Shown: positions 11,300 through 22,387, counted from the first letter of the stretch. The stretch: 64,000 nucleotides of DNA from Aporrectodea caliginosa (GCA_020284085.1 JACEVL010000973.1:62001-126000), one strand, 5' to 3'. The notes: generated by a model from the sequence alone, not told the origin. Translations and numbers: made by a program.

Positions 11300-11750
11300 G
11301 ACGAGTTATTATTATGCATTTATTAAGCGCCACTACCTAAAAACCAATCGATAGCATTGAGCAATTGTGTGTGAAAGTTGTGAAAGTCTTGCTGAAGGTC
11401 CCTACATGGTATTATTATTTTTTTATCACAAACTTGTTAACACATGCATGGTCACATAGAAATGTGAGACTGAGGTACAGAAAATGCGAATCTGAGGCAT
11501 GGAAAATTATGTGAAATGTGAGGCATGAAAAATTATGTGAATCTGAGGCATGGTAAATTATGTGAAATACAAGGCATGGAAAATTATGTGAAATCTGAAG
11601 CATGGTAAATTATGTGAGTCTGAGGCATGGAATATTATATGAATTTGAGGCATAAAAATGTGAATCTGGGGCATATTACCATTTCGGGGAGGAGGCTTGA
11701 ACCCCTACATTGTAAGGCAAGCACTTTAACCAATTGGCCAGTGTCCCACA
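11300..11750 (-). mobile_element. SINE-C copy split by a minisatellite
   Basis: 11300-11410 (TGCATTTATTAAGCGCCACT, GAAGGTCCCTACATGG) and 11683-11750 (GGCTTGAACCCCTACATTG, CCAATTGGCCAGTGTCC) are the two ends of one element. The 27-bp tandem array lies exactly between them. Confidence 0.65.
11456..11680 (+). repeat. 27-bp minisatellite inside SINE-C
   Basis: Degenerate copies of GAATCTGAGGCATGG plus AAAATTATGT, about eight units. Confidence 0.75.
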
Positions 11751-11874
11751 AGTTGATGATGTGTTACTAGCATAGATGATGTGGATGGAGTCTGAAGCAA
11801 CAAGTGACTTGTTTTCTTACTCTCCCATTGTTTGTGTTGCTTGTTGTATCCTTTCACACGTGTAGGTTGCATAG

Positions 11875-12130
11875 TGTGGTTGAAGAGTGTGACATGTTGG
11901 TCTCTTGGTTACATGGTGGGCCAGTGATCATACAGTTGTGGGTTTGACTTTGTAATGACCATGGGCAAGTTGTATGTGCCTCTTTCGCCACATGGTATAA
12001 TTTGGTACCAGAGTAAGCTGGGACGTACTGTCCCCATGATGTTCTGGCCTCATGTCCGAGACCTTTGAATCTGTCCATTGCCGACTTAAGGGCCAAGTGA
12101 AGGAATTAAGCACTTTCCCTTCATGGGCTA
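11875..12130 (+). mobile_element. Possible tRNA-derived SINE, third type
   Basis: GGTTACATGGTGGGCCAGTG and GTTGTGGGTTTGACTTTG could be A and B boxes; ACCATGGGCAAGTTGTATG recalls the SINE-B body. The right half belongs to the duplicated 12033-12420 block. Confidence 0.35.
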
Positions 12131-12420
12131 TGGGAGATTTACTTTTACTTTAATATCGGGATATACGAGTCTATATGCTCAAAACACTCCAGTATCTATT
12201 ATTCAAAGTTGATCTATGTATAATTATCCCCGATTCCCCATGATGTTCTGGCCTCATGTCCGAGACCTTGAAATCTGTCCATTGCCGACTTAAGGGCCAA
12301 TTGCAGGAAATAATCACTTTCCCTACGTTCTTCATCGGCTATGGGAAATTTACTTTTACTTTAATTTCAGAAGATACAAGTCCAAATGCTCAAAACACTG
12401 TCCTGTATCTACTTACTCGA
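12033..12420 (+). repeat. Tandem duplication, period about 203
   Basis: CCCCATGATGTTCTGGCCTC, CCGACTTAAGGGCCAA and TTTACTTTTACTTTAAT occur in the same order at 12033-12208 and 12236-12420. Confidence 0.8.
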
Positions 12421-13417
12421 AGGTATGCTATGTACTCTTGTGATACTTTAAACTGGTTAGTTCTCTGCTGCTTATGGTCAGAGAAGATGCTTATAACAGA
12501 ATTTTGCATATCTTCTGGATTCAGAAGGCATCAAAAACACACCCATCGGTTATGGTGTTGAATTCATCCTCTCCTGGTTGCAATAAACTAAGCAGTGTGA
12601 TATGTCAGTGGGCGGTCGGATGTGTCGCAGCAATTCAACCATAAATTGACAGTTTGCCTTGAGAGGCATAATATCCGTTTGCTACAGTTGGCATTTTTTT
12701 TCTTATTATGTGTGAACAGTGTCTTTCGTGACCAGTAGGTCTTAATGTACAGACAATGCACAGATCAGACCATCTCTGGACACCTGGATCTTTGGGTAGA
12801 GCCGTGATTTTGTTGAAGGAATAAAACATGATTGTTTTTTGTATTTTTGTGCTAAGTTAAAAACAGATATTTTTCCACCTGAGGCTGATCGTGATTGCAG
12901 GTGATTGTCATGATGTTCCTGCAATAATTCAGTTTCGCTGAATAATTTTTCATCTAGTGACTTGAGTAGTTTCCAAGAAAAGCTTTGTGTGTGGGTGATC
13001 TGTAATGAGAGTGAGAGAGACAGACATGCAGACTGACAGATAGTAACAGTTTGAGACAGATAGATAGAGACAGATATCAGAAACAGAGTGACGAAGGGTA
13101 ACAAGTAGAGAAAGAGAGCCTACGACATATACTCACATACAGAGTGACAGAAGCAGAGAGAGTGAGAGTGCCTGCCTCCAACCCAAAACCGTTATGCCCT
13201 CCGTCCGTGAGCCCATGGTTTTGAACTGCCCTGTAAGGACGATTTAAACTTTATACCAAGGGCTTTATACAAGTACCGGTATATCAATCATCCAAGCCAA
13301 CAACAAATTTAAAACTAAACATTCTAAACACTTTTGTAAAATCTCTTTTTTTTATTTTTTCATATCTAACTGTAAGCTACAATGTGGTTTGTCATCTGGT
13401 GAGTCAATAAAACGAAT

Positions 13418-13511
<94 letters not shown>

Positions 13512-13619
13512 ATATCATCATCATCAATATCATCATCATTGTCATCATCATCATGATCATCAATGTCATCATCATCATCATCATCATCATCAATGTCATC
13601 ATCATCATCATCATCATCA
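13418..13619 (+). repeat. (ATC)n microsatellite, about 200 bases
   Basis: A long run of ATC with occasional ATATC and ATGTC. It reads as poly-Asp or poly-Met in some frames. A tail of an RTE-like LINE could have seeded it, but no LINE body is next to it. Confidence 0.95.
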
Positions 13620-13639
13620 GTGATACTCATAGAATCCAT

Positions 13640-14030
13640 CTTGATAATTTGTTGGGGCGTCTGTCAGGTCTTTTGTGCAGACGGGCGTCAGTCAGGTCGT
13701 CTTATTCGCTGATCAGGCGAGGTTTCATCCAAAAGAAGAAGCATCAAAGATGTCCAGTCTGTCCAGAGGTTGACCAATTACTCTGCTGTGCTTGGCAGGA
13801 AGTCTGCCTTCGAATAGACTTCTCCTGATCAGGGCTTCTGGACGATGTTGCTTTTTCATCGGAAAGACTTCGTGTTTTGTGTTCGTCGTTTTGTGTTGCG
13901 TGTGACGAGAGTGGATGAGACGGATGAGAGGGCTGTTTGGCGGCGGCGGATTCGATGTTTAAGGGTTTCTATCTAGGCGTCGTTGGATGAAAGGCTCTCT
14001 CCAGTTCGAGGCTCAAGTGTATCTCTGCCT
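13640..14030 (+). promoter_or_regulatory. CpG-richer segment upstream of liprin-beta exon 1
   Basis: The segment between the (ATC)n array and the purine-rich tract has many CpGs (CGTCTGTC, GACGGGCGTC, GGCGGCGGCGG) compared with the DNA around it. It lies 3.1 kb before the first coding exon. Because exon 1 seems to be preceded by an acceptor, a non-coding first exon must lie upstream, and this is the best local candidate. No transcript evidence is available. Confidence 0.2.
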
Positions 14031-14053
14031 ATATTGTTACACATTGTCTGTGA

Positions 14054-14249
14054 AGAAGCAGATGAAGAGGAGAAGGAAGAGGAGGAGGAGGATAGGAGTA
14101 GGAGAAGAAGAAGAGGATGAGGATGAAGATGATGAAGAAGAAGAGGAATATGAAGAGGAAAGAGGAGTAGAGGAAGAGGAGGAGGAGAGGATGAGGGTGA
14201 AGATGAGGAGGAGGATGATGATGAAGAAGAAGATGATGAGATGAAGATG
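14054..14249 (+). repeat. Purine-only tract (GAA/GGA)
   Basis: Almost no pyrimidine on the + strand over nearly 200 bases. It adjoins a minus-strand SINE-A copy. Confidence 0.9.
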
Positions 14250-14536
14250 AGGGGTCACATAAGCTAGTCTGAGAGGCAGGCATGGGTAATGGGTATGAAG
14301 TGTTATAACGACTTCATTTTCTGAGACTCAGCATGTTAGGATGGGTGGCCAGTCGTCTCCCTCACTGTCTCATCTTCCCAACGACAGTGTACAGCCAGTG
14401 TACTCGTTATAGCTGAGTTGGCTAGAGGGTGCAGGTCTAGTAGAAATCTCAAACTGGGTCAGCTGAAATATTTGCCCTGGAGGGGGTTTGACAGTCCAGC
14501 AGAAGGTTTGCCCCTAGACTATCTATCACACCCCCC
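14250..14536 (-). mobile_element. SINE-A copy
   Basis: GGGTATGAAGTGTTATAACG, CTCCCTCACTGTCTCATC and a final run TATCACACCCCCC give the family order in reverse. The purine-rich tract before it may be its expanded (GAA)n tail. Confidence 0.7.
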
Positions 14537-14869
14537 ACTTCTTCTACATTGCCTCTGAGCTGACAGGTAATTGATTAACATTAAGCTTCCAATATCTGAA
14601 GTGTAGATATGGATTTCCTAGTGCTTTGCCTCTAGGCCAGGTCAAGGTCTGTGTCTGGTGCCAGCAACGATTGGCATCATGCTCCATCTGAAAGCTGTTA
14701 TGTGTCTATTTGTGGCTTCCTCTTATACTTTTTCTTTAGCCTGTGAAGTATGTGTAAGCATATGTTGCAATCTACTGAGATATGTTTATGATGATAGTTT
14801 TAAACGGTCGTGTGTGGGTCTTGTCCAGCTGTTTTAGGGCACATAGTTCATACAGCATACAGTTTAGAG

Positions 14870-15477
14870 CAGTGTGTGTAACTCGTGGCTTGTGGGCCAG
14901 ATTGGGCCCATGACACTTTGTAAATCTTTTTCAATAGTTAAATTTCGTAGGAGTTTCAATTTTTCTATATGTTCAATTAAGTTTAGCAAGAGATCATTGT
15001 TTCATTATCCTACGTGCTAAACAACTTCATAATACATATTTCGCGCTTTGTTCATGTAGGACAGGGCTTCCCATCCTGGGATGCACGCACATGTCATTTC
15101 AGGGGTGCAACAAAGAGGGAAATGAATTATAAGAATGCCTTGATAATACACTATAAATTGTTGAGCTGTCATAGGATAAGTATGAAGCTTCCCAAAAGTG
15201 GTGGTCTGTGGACCGGTGCCAATCTGCAACCCCTCAGTTGCCGGTCCGCAAAGTGAGTCAAGGAACTGGTCAAATTGTCTCTGAATCAAGACATGGCTAT
15301 TATATTTTAAAAGTCATTACAAGAAACACTTGTTAGGTTAGCATTTAAAGGGCAATAGAATTGGCTAAACATGCATTTAAATCAATTTTAAGACATAGTT
15401 GAGGAATTTAGGTGATAGAAAACGAAAAAGAGAAGTGGGAAAATTCCTGCCGGCCACTGAAAAGTTTGCGAAGGGCT
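14870..15477. mobile_element. Degraded hAT-like element (about 608 bp)
   Basis: The left end CAGTGTGTGTAACTCGTGG and the right end AAAGTTTGCGAAGGGCT look like hAT termini. The flanks GTTTAGAG and GTTTAGTG match at 7 of 8 if the terminal G was lost. A second hAT-type terminus (CAGGGCTTCCCATCC, 15060) lies inside, suggesting a nested or composite element. No ORF survives. Confidence 0.45.
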
Positions 15478-16381
15478 GTTTAGTGAATAGGCTCAGACAA
15501 CAGGCCATCATTCAAGGCTTCAAACTGTTCATTATTAACTATGAACTGTAATGCTATAGCATTATTTTGGGAGAGGCTTTCTGGGATAAAGTTCTTAAAT
15601 TTGAGATAGTTTTGGCAGTTCCTTTCACGGCCTGTAACTCACATTGAACAACATGGCATTTTCCATAATGCACACATGTTGCCCTATTAATGCACAGATA
15701 GTCTGCCCGGGAGAGTCTAGTCAAGGAACTCTGGATATTATTAGTCCTTGGTCTAGCCTACACAGTTATATCCTGGGAACCTTCCTTTAGCTTTAGATCT
15801 ATGTTTATTTGACACTGCAATTGACGATTTCTTTCAATGCCTGACTCACCAATTTCAAGAAGTTGCTGACAAGGGTCTACTCAGACGTGGCATACATGTG
15901 CTTATTAAATGGCTTCTGCCACAAACGAGAAATCTACACATCTTTATTGAAACACGGTTTCATTTTAATCAATCATAACTGATGGTTGTTATTACTATGC
16001 TGCATTTAGGTAGTACTAACTATTGTGTGTTTGCAATATTGCTAACTTATTTCAATGTCTCTTCGATGTTTATGGTTTGAACTGAGGCTTGTCTTCTGAA
16101 ATTGACATCTTCTGAAATTGACAACTGGTAGCAAAGCCATTTGTAAACTTTAGTCAGTAAATTTGAAGTGGTCGTTTGTATTGTAAATTTCCAACCTGAT
16201 GAGTGATCAACTTGTTTACTTCTTTATGCAAATGTTGTTCTCATTTGCACAGTTTGAGCTGTTGTGATAATTTGCTTTCACTGTTATATTGAGACTTCAG
16301 TTGTTTGGTAATTTTATTGACTTATTTTTCTCTATGTACAATTCTCCTGTCAGATGCTTGTTTATTAAATTCTGCTGAAAC
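15478..16381. other. No gene seen
   Basis: AT-rich sequence without repeats I recognise, just upstream of the liprin-beta first coding exon. Confidence 0.5.
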
Positions 16382-16740
16382 CCAAGGGAGGTAAGATAGT
16401 CCATTGGTTAGTGTGCTGGACTGTTTATGCTTCACTTGTGCCTCTGGCCAAGTCAGCTACTATGAGTTCACTTTCCGTACACTATTGGTGACCAATACAC
16501 TGTTGTTGTGTGTTTTTGTTAAGGTTTTCGTTACATGTTTTCGTTATTATTAGTTTCAACTGTTTTGGTTTCAGTTTTTATTTTGTTATCGTTTTTCCTT
16601 TAGTTTTGTTTTAGTTTTACTTTCCGTTAACTATAACCTTGAGTTTTCATTAACGAAGGTTTCGTTTTAGTTTTAGTTAACGAAAACAACACTAGCTGCA
16701 TGTCAGGGTAGCTTAAGGGACTGCTTTTCTTCATTTAGGG
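16382..16740 (+). mobile_element. SINE-A copy split by a MITE
   Basis: GTCCATTGGTTAGTGTGCTG at the head and GTAGCTTAAGGGACTGC at the tail. A TTTTCGTTA-rich element (16495-16695) lies between. The tail leads into the 116-bp direct repeat zone. Confidence 0.55.
16495..16695. mobile_element. Degraded MITE with TTTTCGTTAAC motifs
   Basis: The stretch is dominated by GTTTTCGTTA and TAGTTTTAGTTAACG motifs and ends CGAAAACAACACTA, mirrored by TGTTGTTGTG...TTTTCG at the left. It interrupts a plus-strand SINE-A (16382-16494 and 16696-16740). The target duplication is not clear. Confidence 0.4.
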
Positions 16741-16840
16741 GAATCCCCTTCAACGTTTGGCTGCTCTTCCTTCTTCATCTGTGAACTCTTGGCCTCTTCC
16801 TCATTGTCAAAGTCAACTCTGCTCTTACCAGAGATTGTTC

Positions 16841-16956
16841 TGGCCATATAACTGTTATAGACTTATTGCAAATAACAGTCAAAGACACATACTGTCACAG
16901 TCTGTCAGACACTTCAAACCCATGGTTGCGTTTCAGGCTAGCTTAAGGGACAATGC
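16841..16956 (+). repeat. 116-bp direct repeat, left copy (5' of exon 1)
   Basis: This copy is identical along its whole length to 17774-17889, 933 bases downstream, on the same strand. It is made of SINE-A tail material (it ends in CTTAAGGGACAATGC). The pair brackets the first coding exon. Confidence 0.9.
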
Positions 16957-17079
16957 TCTTCTTTTTCTTCTGAAACTAGTTTTTATCTGTGGAGTTGTGT
17001 GGAAACTGGTTTCTTTGGATCTGCTGAAACTGTTGTTGTTGTTGTGAATAAATAGAACTTGTTTTTCTGTTGGTTTCAG

Positions 17080-17292
17080 TCTGCTCTGTGTGCGTCTCTC
17101 TCTCGTGATGACGTGACCTCTGATCAGACAAGTCGCCCGAGTGTTTCATAGATTTGTCGCGTTTTGATTAGAAAGAGATGGCCAGCCATCAGCAGCAGCA
17201 GGGCTCAGCTGGTGGTGTCGTTGGCAACAACTACATGGACGCAAGCGATATGTTGGCTGAAGCACTCAAACAGATGGATGGACTTCTCGCTG
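17080..17292 (+). CDS. PPFIBP1: Liprin-beta, first coding exon (5'UTR 17080-17177, coding from 17178)
   Basis: Coding runs from ATG 17178 to 17292, 38 codons plus one base (phase 1). The protein starts MASHQQQQGSAGG and then has DASDMLAEALKQMDGLLA, which matches the N-terminal motif I know from vertebrate liprin-beta 1 and 2 (DASDMLAAALEQMDGIIAG). Liprin-beta is a cytoplasmic scaffold that pairs with liprin-alpha at synapses and cell-edge adhesion sites; it has an N-terminal coiled coil and C-terminal SAM domains, neither of which is in this window. The ATG has G at -3 and G at +4. The exon probably begins after the tract and AG at 17079, leaving a 98-base leader with a tiny upstream ORF (ATG ACG TGA). 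The donor GTTCGT at 17293 is not ideal but keeps G at +5 and T at +6. The CAG-rich stretch after the Met is lineage-specific. The symbol is the vertebrate name; an invertebrate gene would predate the PPFIBP1/PPFIBP2 split. Confidence 0.85.
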
Positions 17293-17451
17293 GTTCGTAG
17301 ACAAGTTTCTCCGTAGTTATCTGGTTCATCTTCATTTTCATTTGTCTCATCTTTGTTGGGGTGTTGAGTTGTGAAGTGTTGCTGCACTGGACTCTCCTTC
17401 CAGGGGTTGAGGTTCAAATTCCAACCAAGGATTTCTACTCTACTGTAACCT

Positions 17452-17575
17452 CCTATTATTATTATTACTCATTTATTAAGTACCACTATGTAATTATCAA
17501 TCATCAGTTGGTGGTGCTGATCTATAGACTTGATGTGATGGATTTGCTCGTGGTTTCTACATAGTAACTGTAGAC
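17452..17575 (-). mobile_element. SINE-C fragment
   Basis: (TTA)n then CATTTATTAAGTACCACTAT and GTTGGTGGTGCTGATCTAT. The head half is missing. Confidence 0.55.
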
Positions 17576-17773
17576 TTGAAAAACCTGGTGAGTACTCACG
17601 CAGAGTACAGAGCTGGATATACCCTGTGTCATTTCATAGTTGAACCTCAACTATTCAGTGAGTGCAATGACCATACAATGGTGGCCTAAGTTTCGAGGAG
17701 CTTTACCGAAACGCCTACACGATGGTACTTACACAAACACGGAGAGCCTCAACCAAGCAATCAGCTCTTCCAT

Positions 17774-17889
17774 TGGCCATATAACTGTTATAGACTTATT
17801 GCAAATAACAGTCAAAGACACATACTGTCACAGTCTGTCAGACACTTCAAACCCATGGTTGCGTTTCAGGCTAGCTTAAGGGACAATGC
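17774..17889 (+). repeat. 116-bp direct repeat, right copy (3' of exon 1)
   Basis: This is the second copy, without mismatch to 16841-16956. The flanks on both sides differ, so the duplicated block is exactly bounded. Confidence 0.9.
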
Positions 17890-18117
17890 ACTTCACCCCT
17901 GTGTCATACGCAGGGGTGAAGACAAATGTCACTAAATTAGCCACTAATGCTGATTAGCCATGGCTGCCTCTTGCATGGGGTTAGCTTAAGTGACGGCTCT
18001 TTGTTTTCTTCATAATCTTCTTTCATGCTCTCTGTTTCTTTGATCTTTATCCTTATCATCACCAATGCTGTTATCATCATCTTTGTAATTAATCCTTTCT
18101 TTGTTATCATGCCATTG

Positions 18118-18255
18118 TTGTTATCATCATCATCATCACCACCACCACCATCATCATCATTAATATCACATTCATCTGCTGCATTCTGCAATCACCATCA
18201 CCATCATTATCATAAAAACCATCATCTTCATCATCATTATCATCGTCATCATGTG
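18118..18255 (+). repeat. (ATC)n-rich tract
   Basis: ATC and ACC triplets with interruptions. Confidence 0.85.
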
Positions 18256-18814
18256 TTTAGTCATCACCTTGGCTTCCTTATTCATTTACTCTTCATCTTT
18301 GACTTTGGTTCCCTATATATATATGTGTCAGCAAGCAGCCTGTCACATTAATTGTCACTTGTGTGTTTTCTTCCTATTTGCTTTGCTCTATGCCTTTTCT
18401 ATGGTTTCTCTCTAGCTCTACTTTGTGTGGCTTTTCTGCTTCTTAAGTTGGATGCCAACAGTGGAAGTTAATTACCTGTTCAGGTGTATAAATACACACA
18501 TCTGCTTATTATGCATGTATAGATCTATGCAGGTGTATATTTGATACCTAAAGAATTGTGTATTGTACCTGTGTCGCTTGATTAAAGACGTGCAGTGAAT
18601 TAGTGGTGTAATAATGAAATTAATATAATAATAATATTTTTTTTATTAATAAATAATCAACTCAGTCGCCTTCCTGGGCACCATGTCGAGACTGCCCAAC
18701 GTGGGAGGAGCGATGGTCACAACAACACTAAATCTTGATTATGTAACAGTCGTTTTTCTATTGTACAATGTACAGCGCTTGAAAAAAAAAAATAAAATAA
18801 AGTTCATTTTTGAA

Positions 18815-19330
18815 CTCAGAGCCAAAGGATTGAAAAAGCCCAACCAATCCATATGCCCTGCTCTACCTTGACTCTGGAATGAGCTTTCCTCTGAATTCCA
18901 CATATTGGTTGCTGTTTAACGACACTGTGTCATAACAAAGATGATTAGTGTCGCCCTCCTCCTTTCTCCAGGCTTGGGACTGGCACTACCACATATTCTC
19001 AGTTCCCACTGCTACCACAGCTCACCCATTGTCATCTGTCTCAGGCTTCTCTGCTTGTCACCTCACTGGCTTTCCACTCCAAAGTAAAGTCTCACTTAAC
19101 TTCAATGAGTCCATCCTACCATAATCCGTCCAATCCTCTGCTTTCTCATCCTCAATGAAACCCACATTCACAGCTGCTCTGCCTCCACTCTCTTGTACCT
19201 CCAGCAACTGGACTTCTATCTTCACATTCACTGGACATCTCTGGACAACCCCTCTGACATGACGCAGCGCTCACACACAAACTGGTGCCCTGCGCTTAGC
19301 TTTCAACAATTTGTGGGTTTATGCATATGT
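18815..19330 (+). mobile_element. CR1/L2-type LINE 3' region, split by a short retroposon
   Basis: The left part reads like a decayed FxLRAxxLWNELPSEF block. The right part contains SFQSK-like text after CTTTCCACTCCAAAGTAAAG and the GACGCAGCGCTCACACACAA block, also found at 7235-7310. Rep-D (18907-18988) is inserted between them with a 9-bp duplication. Confidence 0.5.
18907..18988 (+). mobile_element. Rep-D short retroposon (82 bp)
   Basis: Starts GGTTGCTGTTTAACGACACT and ends GGCTTGGGACTGGCACTAC. It is flanked by the perfect 9-bp duplication CCACATATT (18898-18906 and 18989-18997). It has no A/T tail and no evident pol III box. Confidence 0.75.
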
Positions 19331-20919
19331 TCAGAGTTGTACTGCCACCTGGTGTGATCACATTGTTTGTGCCACAGTCTTATTAGGAATTATCTGCTGG
19401 TCATTGGTGTAACTTATACATTTATGCTAATTTATGCAGATGCTCTGTGTAATTTATGCTAATTTATGCAGATGCCTATGGAATGAGCTAGGACCAGAAG
19501 CCTATTTCTCTATAATGTAAACCCTTGGGTATCAGAGCACTCTATGACTGAGGCTTAGAAGGTAGATATTCTTGCAGCTCCCCACTGGAAAAGCCATGGA
19601 GACCAAGATATAGATATCTAATTTAATTCTTCTGGGAAAAAGCTAAGGTTTAATTAATCCCTTGGGGTTCATCAGTAGCTGGAAAACGCTGCATGGGGGA
19701 TGGCTAGACTATTATGCAGTGGACAGAGGAGGGGGGGCTTAGAGATCTATACAGTATATTTGGTTCTCCATGACTGAGGTTAATGATCCTAGAATCATGT
19801 GACAAAGATGTGTGTATATTATTTATAATATATATATATATATATATGTATATATATTGTTGGTTGGTTTTTCTGTTTAATGACTATATATAATATTCTT
19901 TATTCAAACAATCCGGTTGACAAACCGCAACCGGTTACAGTGTAATGTTATGCAATTGAAACAATTCACAAGAACACAAATGATAGAAGACATAAATCTT
20001 AACTACTAACAGAACAGACAGCCTGCAATACACGGCGCTAATAGCAGCCTACAATTATATATATATAATATATATACCGGTATGTATGTTTTAATATGTA
20101 TGATATATATCTGTGTGTACTACTGTGTAGGTATGTATAAATGTGTATAAATTCACCTGCACTGTTGGCATGCAACATGCCGGGTATGCAGAGTTGGAAC
20201 TTGGATGAACCCACTGCTTCTGTATATATAATATTATATCAGATGATCTACATGCCTTTGTTCAATCTTCTCCTCTGCTAGCCATTCTCTCGTGACATTG
20301 AACTGTACAGGTTTCTTTAATGTATTTTGCACTAAAAGGCATCTGTGAACATTACATAACTGTGTGATAGCGCTGTATCATGCCAGTGCATCTTATATGG
20401 CACCTCAGACGTGAAAGCTATTGATGTGCTTTATTGCATTCCATTTGTGTGTATTTATCCTGACACTTAATTTGGCACCTTTTCAGTACATCGCAAAAGT
20501 GCTGGAAATCATGCATTTATGTATGAAATGTGCTAAGGACTAGAAATTGTATTATACAAATATTTTCGAGTGGTGACTTAGTGTCCTGTAGTGTCGCTGT
20601 GGCAGTTCCAAATTTACTTTGAATGGATTTTGATGTATGGCTGTAAATACTGGACTTCCTGCACTGTAATGCATTGTCTTGGTGGAGGATAAACCATGTC
20701 ATAAAGTGTGGTAAAGCTAGTCATAAACCCTGGTCTCCATTGTCATTATGAATCCAGTGTAGTTGAATGATCTGAGGCTTATGTTCTTGAATTGTCATCT
20801 AATCTACATTAATGACTTCTGTAGTGATACAATCGTCTGACTTTGATCAGGGAATTTGATCACTTGTGAGTACAAATGCCTGTTGGATTGTGAGTGTGCT
20901 GTTTGAATAGAATGCTGTT
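19331..20919. other. No gene seen; AT-rich intron
   Basis: Contains AT runs at 19825-19858 and 20055-20080. A block at 19895-20050 (TTTATTCAAACAATCCGG onward) could be an old retroelement end. Confidence 0.4.
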
Positions 20920-21042
20920 ATCAGCATTATCATCAGTTCCTGATGCCAGCTATTTGTCGATGATGGGTACGAATAAATTATATCCATTGTCCTCGGTGAT
21001 TTGTTAGGTCCATTGCTCCCCTTAGTGTTAGTCCAAGTGATG

Positions 21043-21126
21043 TTTCATTCATTCATTCATTCATTCATTCATTCATTCATTCATTCGGGAATTTATATAG
21101 CACCCCTTCAAGGAAACTACTCAGAT
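21043..21126 (-). mobile_element. LINE/SINE-B tail fragment inserted in an RTE-like LINE
   Basis: Ten units of ATTC followed by GGGAATTTATATAGCACCCC and TTCAAGGAAACTACTC. The flanks GATGTT and GATATT are a likely short duplication (5 of 6). Confidence 0.6.
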
Positions 21127-21134
21127 ATTATGTC

Positions 21135-21296
21135 CAGCGTTTCCATCAGAGTCCAAAAAGAGGACGTATTTACGCCCTTACCTGGAATTTTTTTGGACGT
21201 AGCTCATTGCTTTCGGCTATCACACCGAAATATCTGGACGTTTTGGACGTTTTTACGGACGTAAAAACGGACAGTTGGGCGTTGACGGAAACACTG
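21135..21296. mobile_element. Short hAT-like MITE (162 bp)
   Basis: Ends are CAGCGTTTCCATC and GACGGAAACACTG (11 of 13 inverted). The flanks ATTATGTC and GTTATGTC match at 7 of 8. The interior repeats the TTTTGGACGT / GGACGTAAAAACGG theme. It sits at the edge of a LINE-tail copy that itself splits an RTE-like LINE. Confidence 0.75.
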
Positions 21297-22032
21297 GTTA
21301 TGTCCTCATTTAGGTTGTCTATCCAACGTAGTCATGCTCTGCCCTCATTTCTTTTTCTTTTGATAAGTGCATGTAGTGCATTGTGTGGAATTTGGTAAAC
21401 TGGCATTCTCTCTAGGTGTGTTCAAAACATAGGAGTCTTCGTTGAACGATGTTGTCCAGGATAGTTGTTTGAATACCTAGTGATTGATTGTCTTATGCTA
21501 TCGTTCCTTATTTTCTGTAGTCTTGAAATCCCTGCGATCTTCCGCAGCCAACTCATTTCAGCTGTAAGAATTCTTTTCTCATCTTGCTTTCGCGTTGTCC
21601 ATCATTCTGACCCATATAGGAAAATCGGTTGTATCATTGTCTCGTATAGTCTTATCTTGGCTTTCTTTGATAATTGTCTGATTCTCCATTACCTGTTATT
21701 CCATTATTCCAAATGCTTGTGAAGTGTGTCCAATTCTCCTTTGTATGTTTTTTATTGTAGTTACTGAAGGCTAATACTTTGCTTCTGTTGACCTCCCATT
21801 ATTAACAGAGTGCATATGTCTATGCATGGACCTCTGTATAAATGTATTGGGTGTCTATGTTCTTCTGTATAAAGGTAAATATATGTTTATGGCTGACTTC
21901 AGATCTGTGTTTGAAGTTGGCATCCCTGTGCCTGCTGTGAAGGTGGCAATTATCCAACTGTGTTACATTAACAGCTAAACTTAGTTATTCTGGTGATTTA
22001 GGGCTGTTGGGTTTACCTTGAAAACACCAGAG

Positions 22033-22200
22033 CTAAGAAGAGCAGTCCCTTATGCTAGCCTTAGAGGGTGGGTGGCTCCATGGGTGTGAAGTGTTGGTGA
22101 CTTCATTTTCTTACCTTTGGCATCTGACCTTTGCACCTACAGTGTGGTCAGCTGAGTTGGCTGGTGTCGCTGGTGGAACATTTCTGCCCTCAAGGGAATT
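22033..22200 (-). mobile_element. SINE-A fragment
   Basis: GAAGAGCAGTCCCTTATGCT, CATGGGTGTGAAGTGTTGGT and CAGCTGAGTTGGCTGGTG follow the family in reverse, with the head missing. Confidence 0.6.
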
Positions 22201-22387
22201 AGCATAGGCATAAGCTTTGTGCAATTCCTATTGTTTGAAGGCTGTTAATGAAATCATATATATGAATGAGGCTTACTGTTTAAATGGTTGAACCTTTGTC
22301 ATATGGTTAGTACTCAAAGGTTTAGCTATATCACGATGGCAAGTTTTAAGGTGAAATAATATATGGTACTGTGATATATAACGTTTT

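Larger units (their letters stand above)
20920..21790 (-). mobile_element. RTE-like LINE 3' end, split by two later insertions
   Basis: Read on the minus strand the DNA encodes broken reverse-transcriptase C-terminal sequence: an ETMIQPIFLYGS-WWTTRK block, a MSWLRKIAGI block and a final DLTNDRGQW-like block, then CAGGAACTGATGATAATG. Two insertions split it: a minus-strand LINE tail with (ATTC)n (about 21045-21126) and a hAT MITE (21135-21296). Several stops mark it as dead. Confidence 0.75.

Noticed and set aside
13352..13639. 95-residue Asp-rich frame on the minus strand
   Set aside because: It is the translation of an (ATC)n microsatellite; no splice sites or homology.
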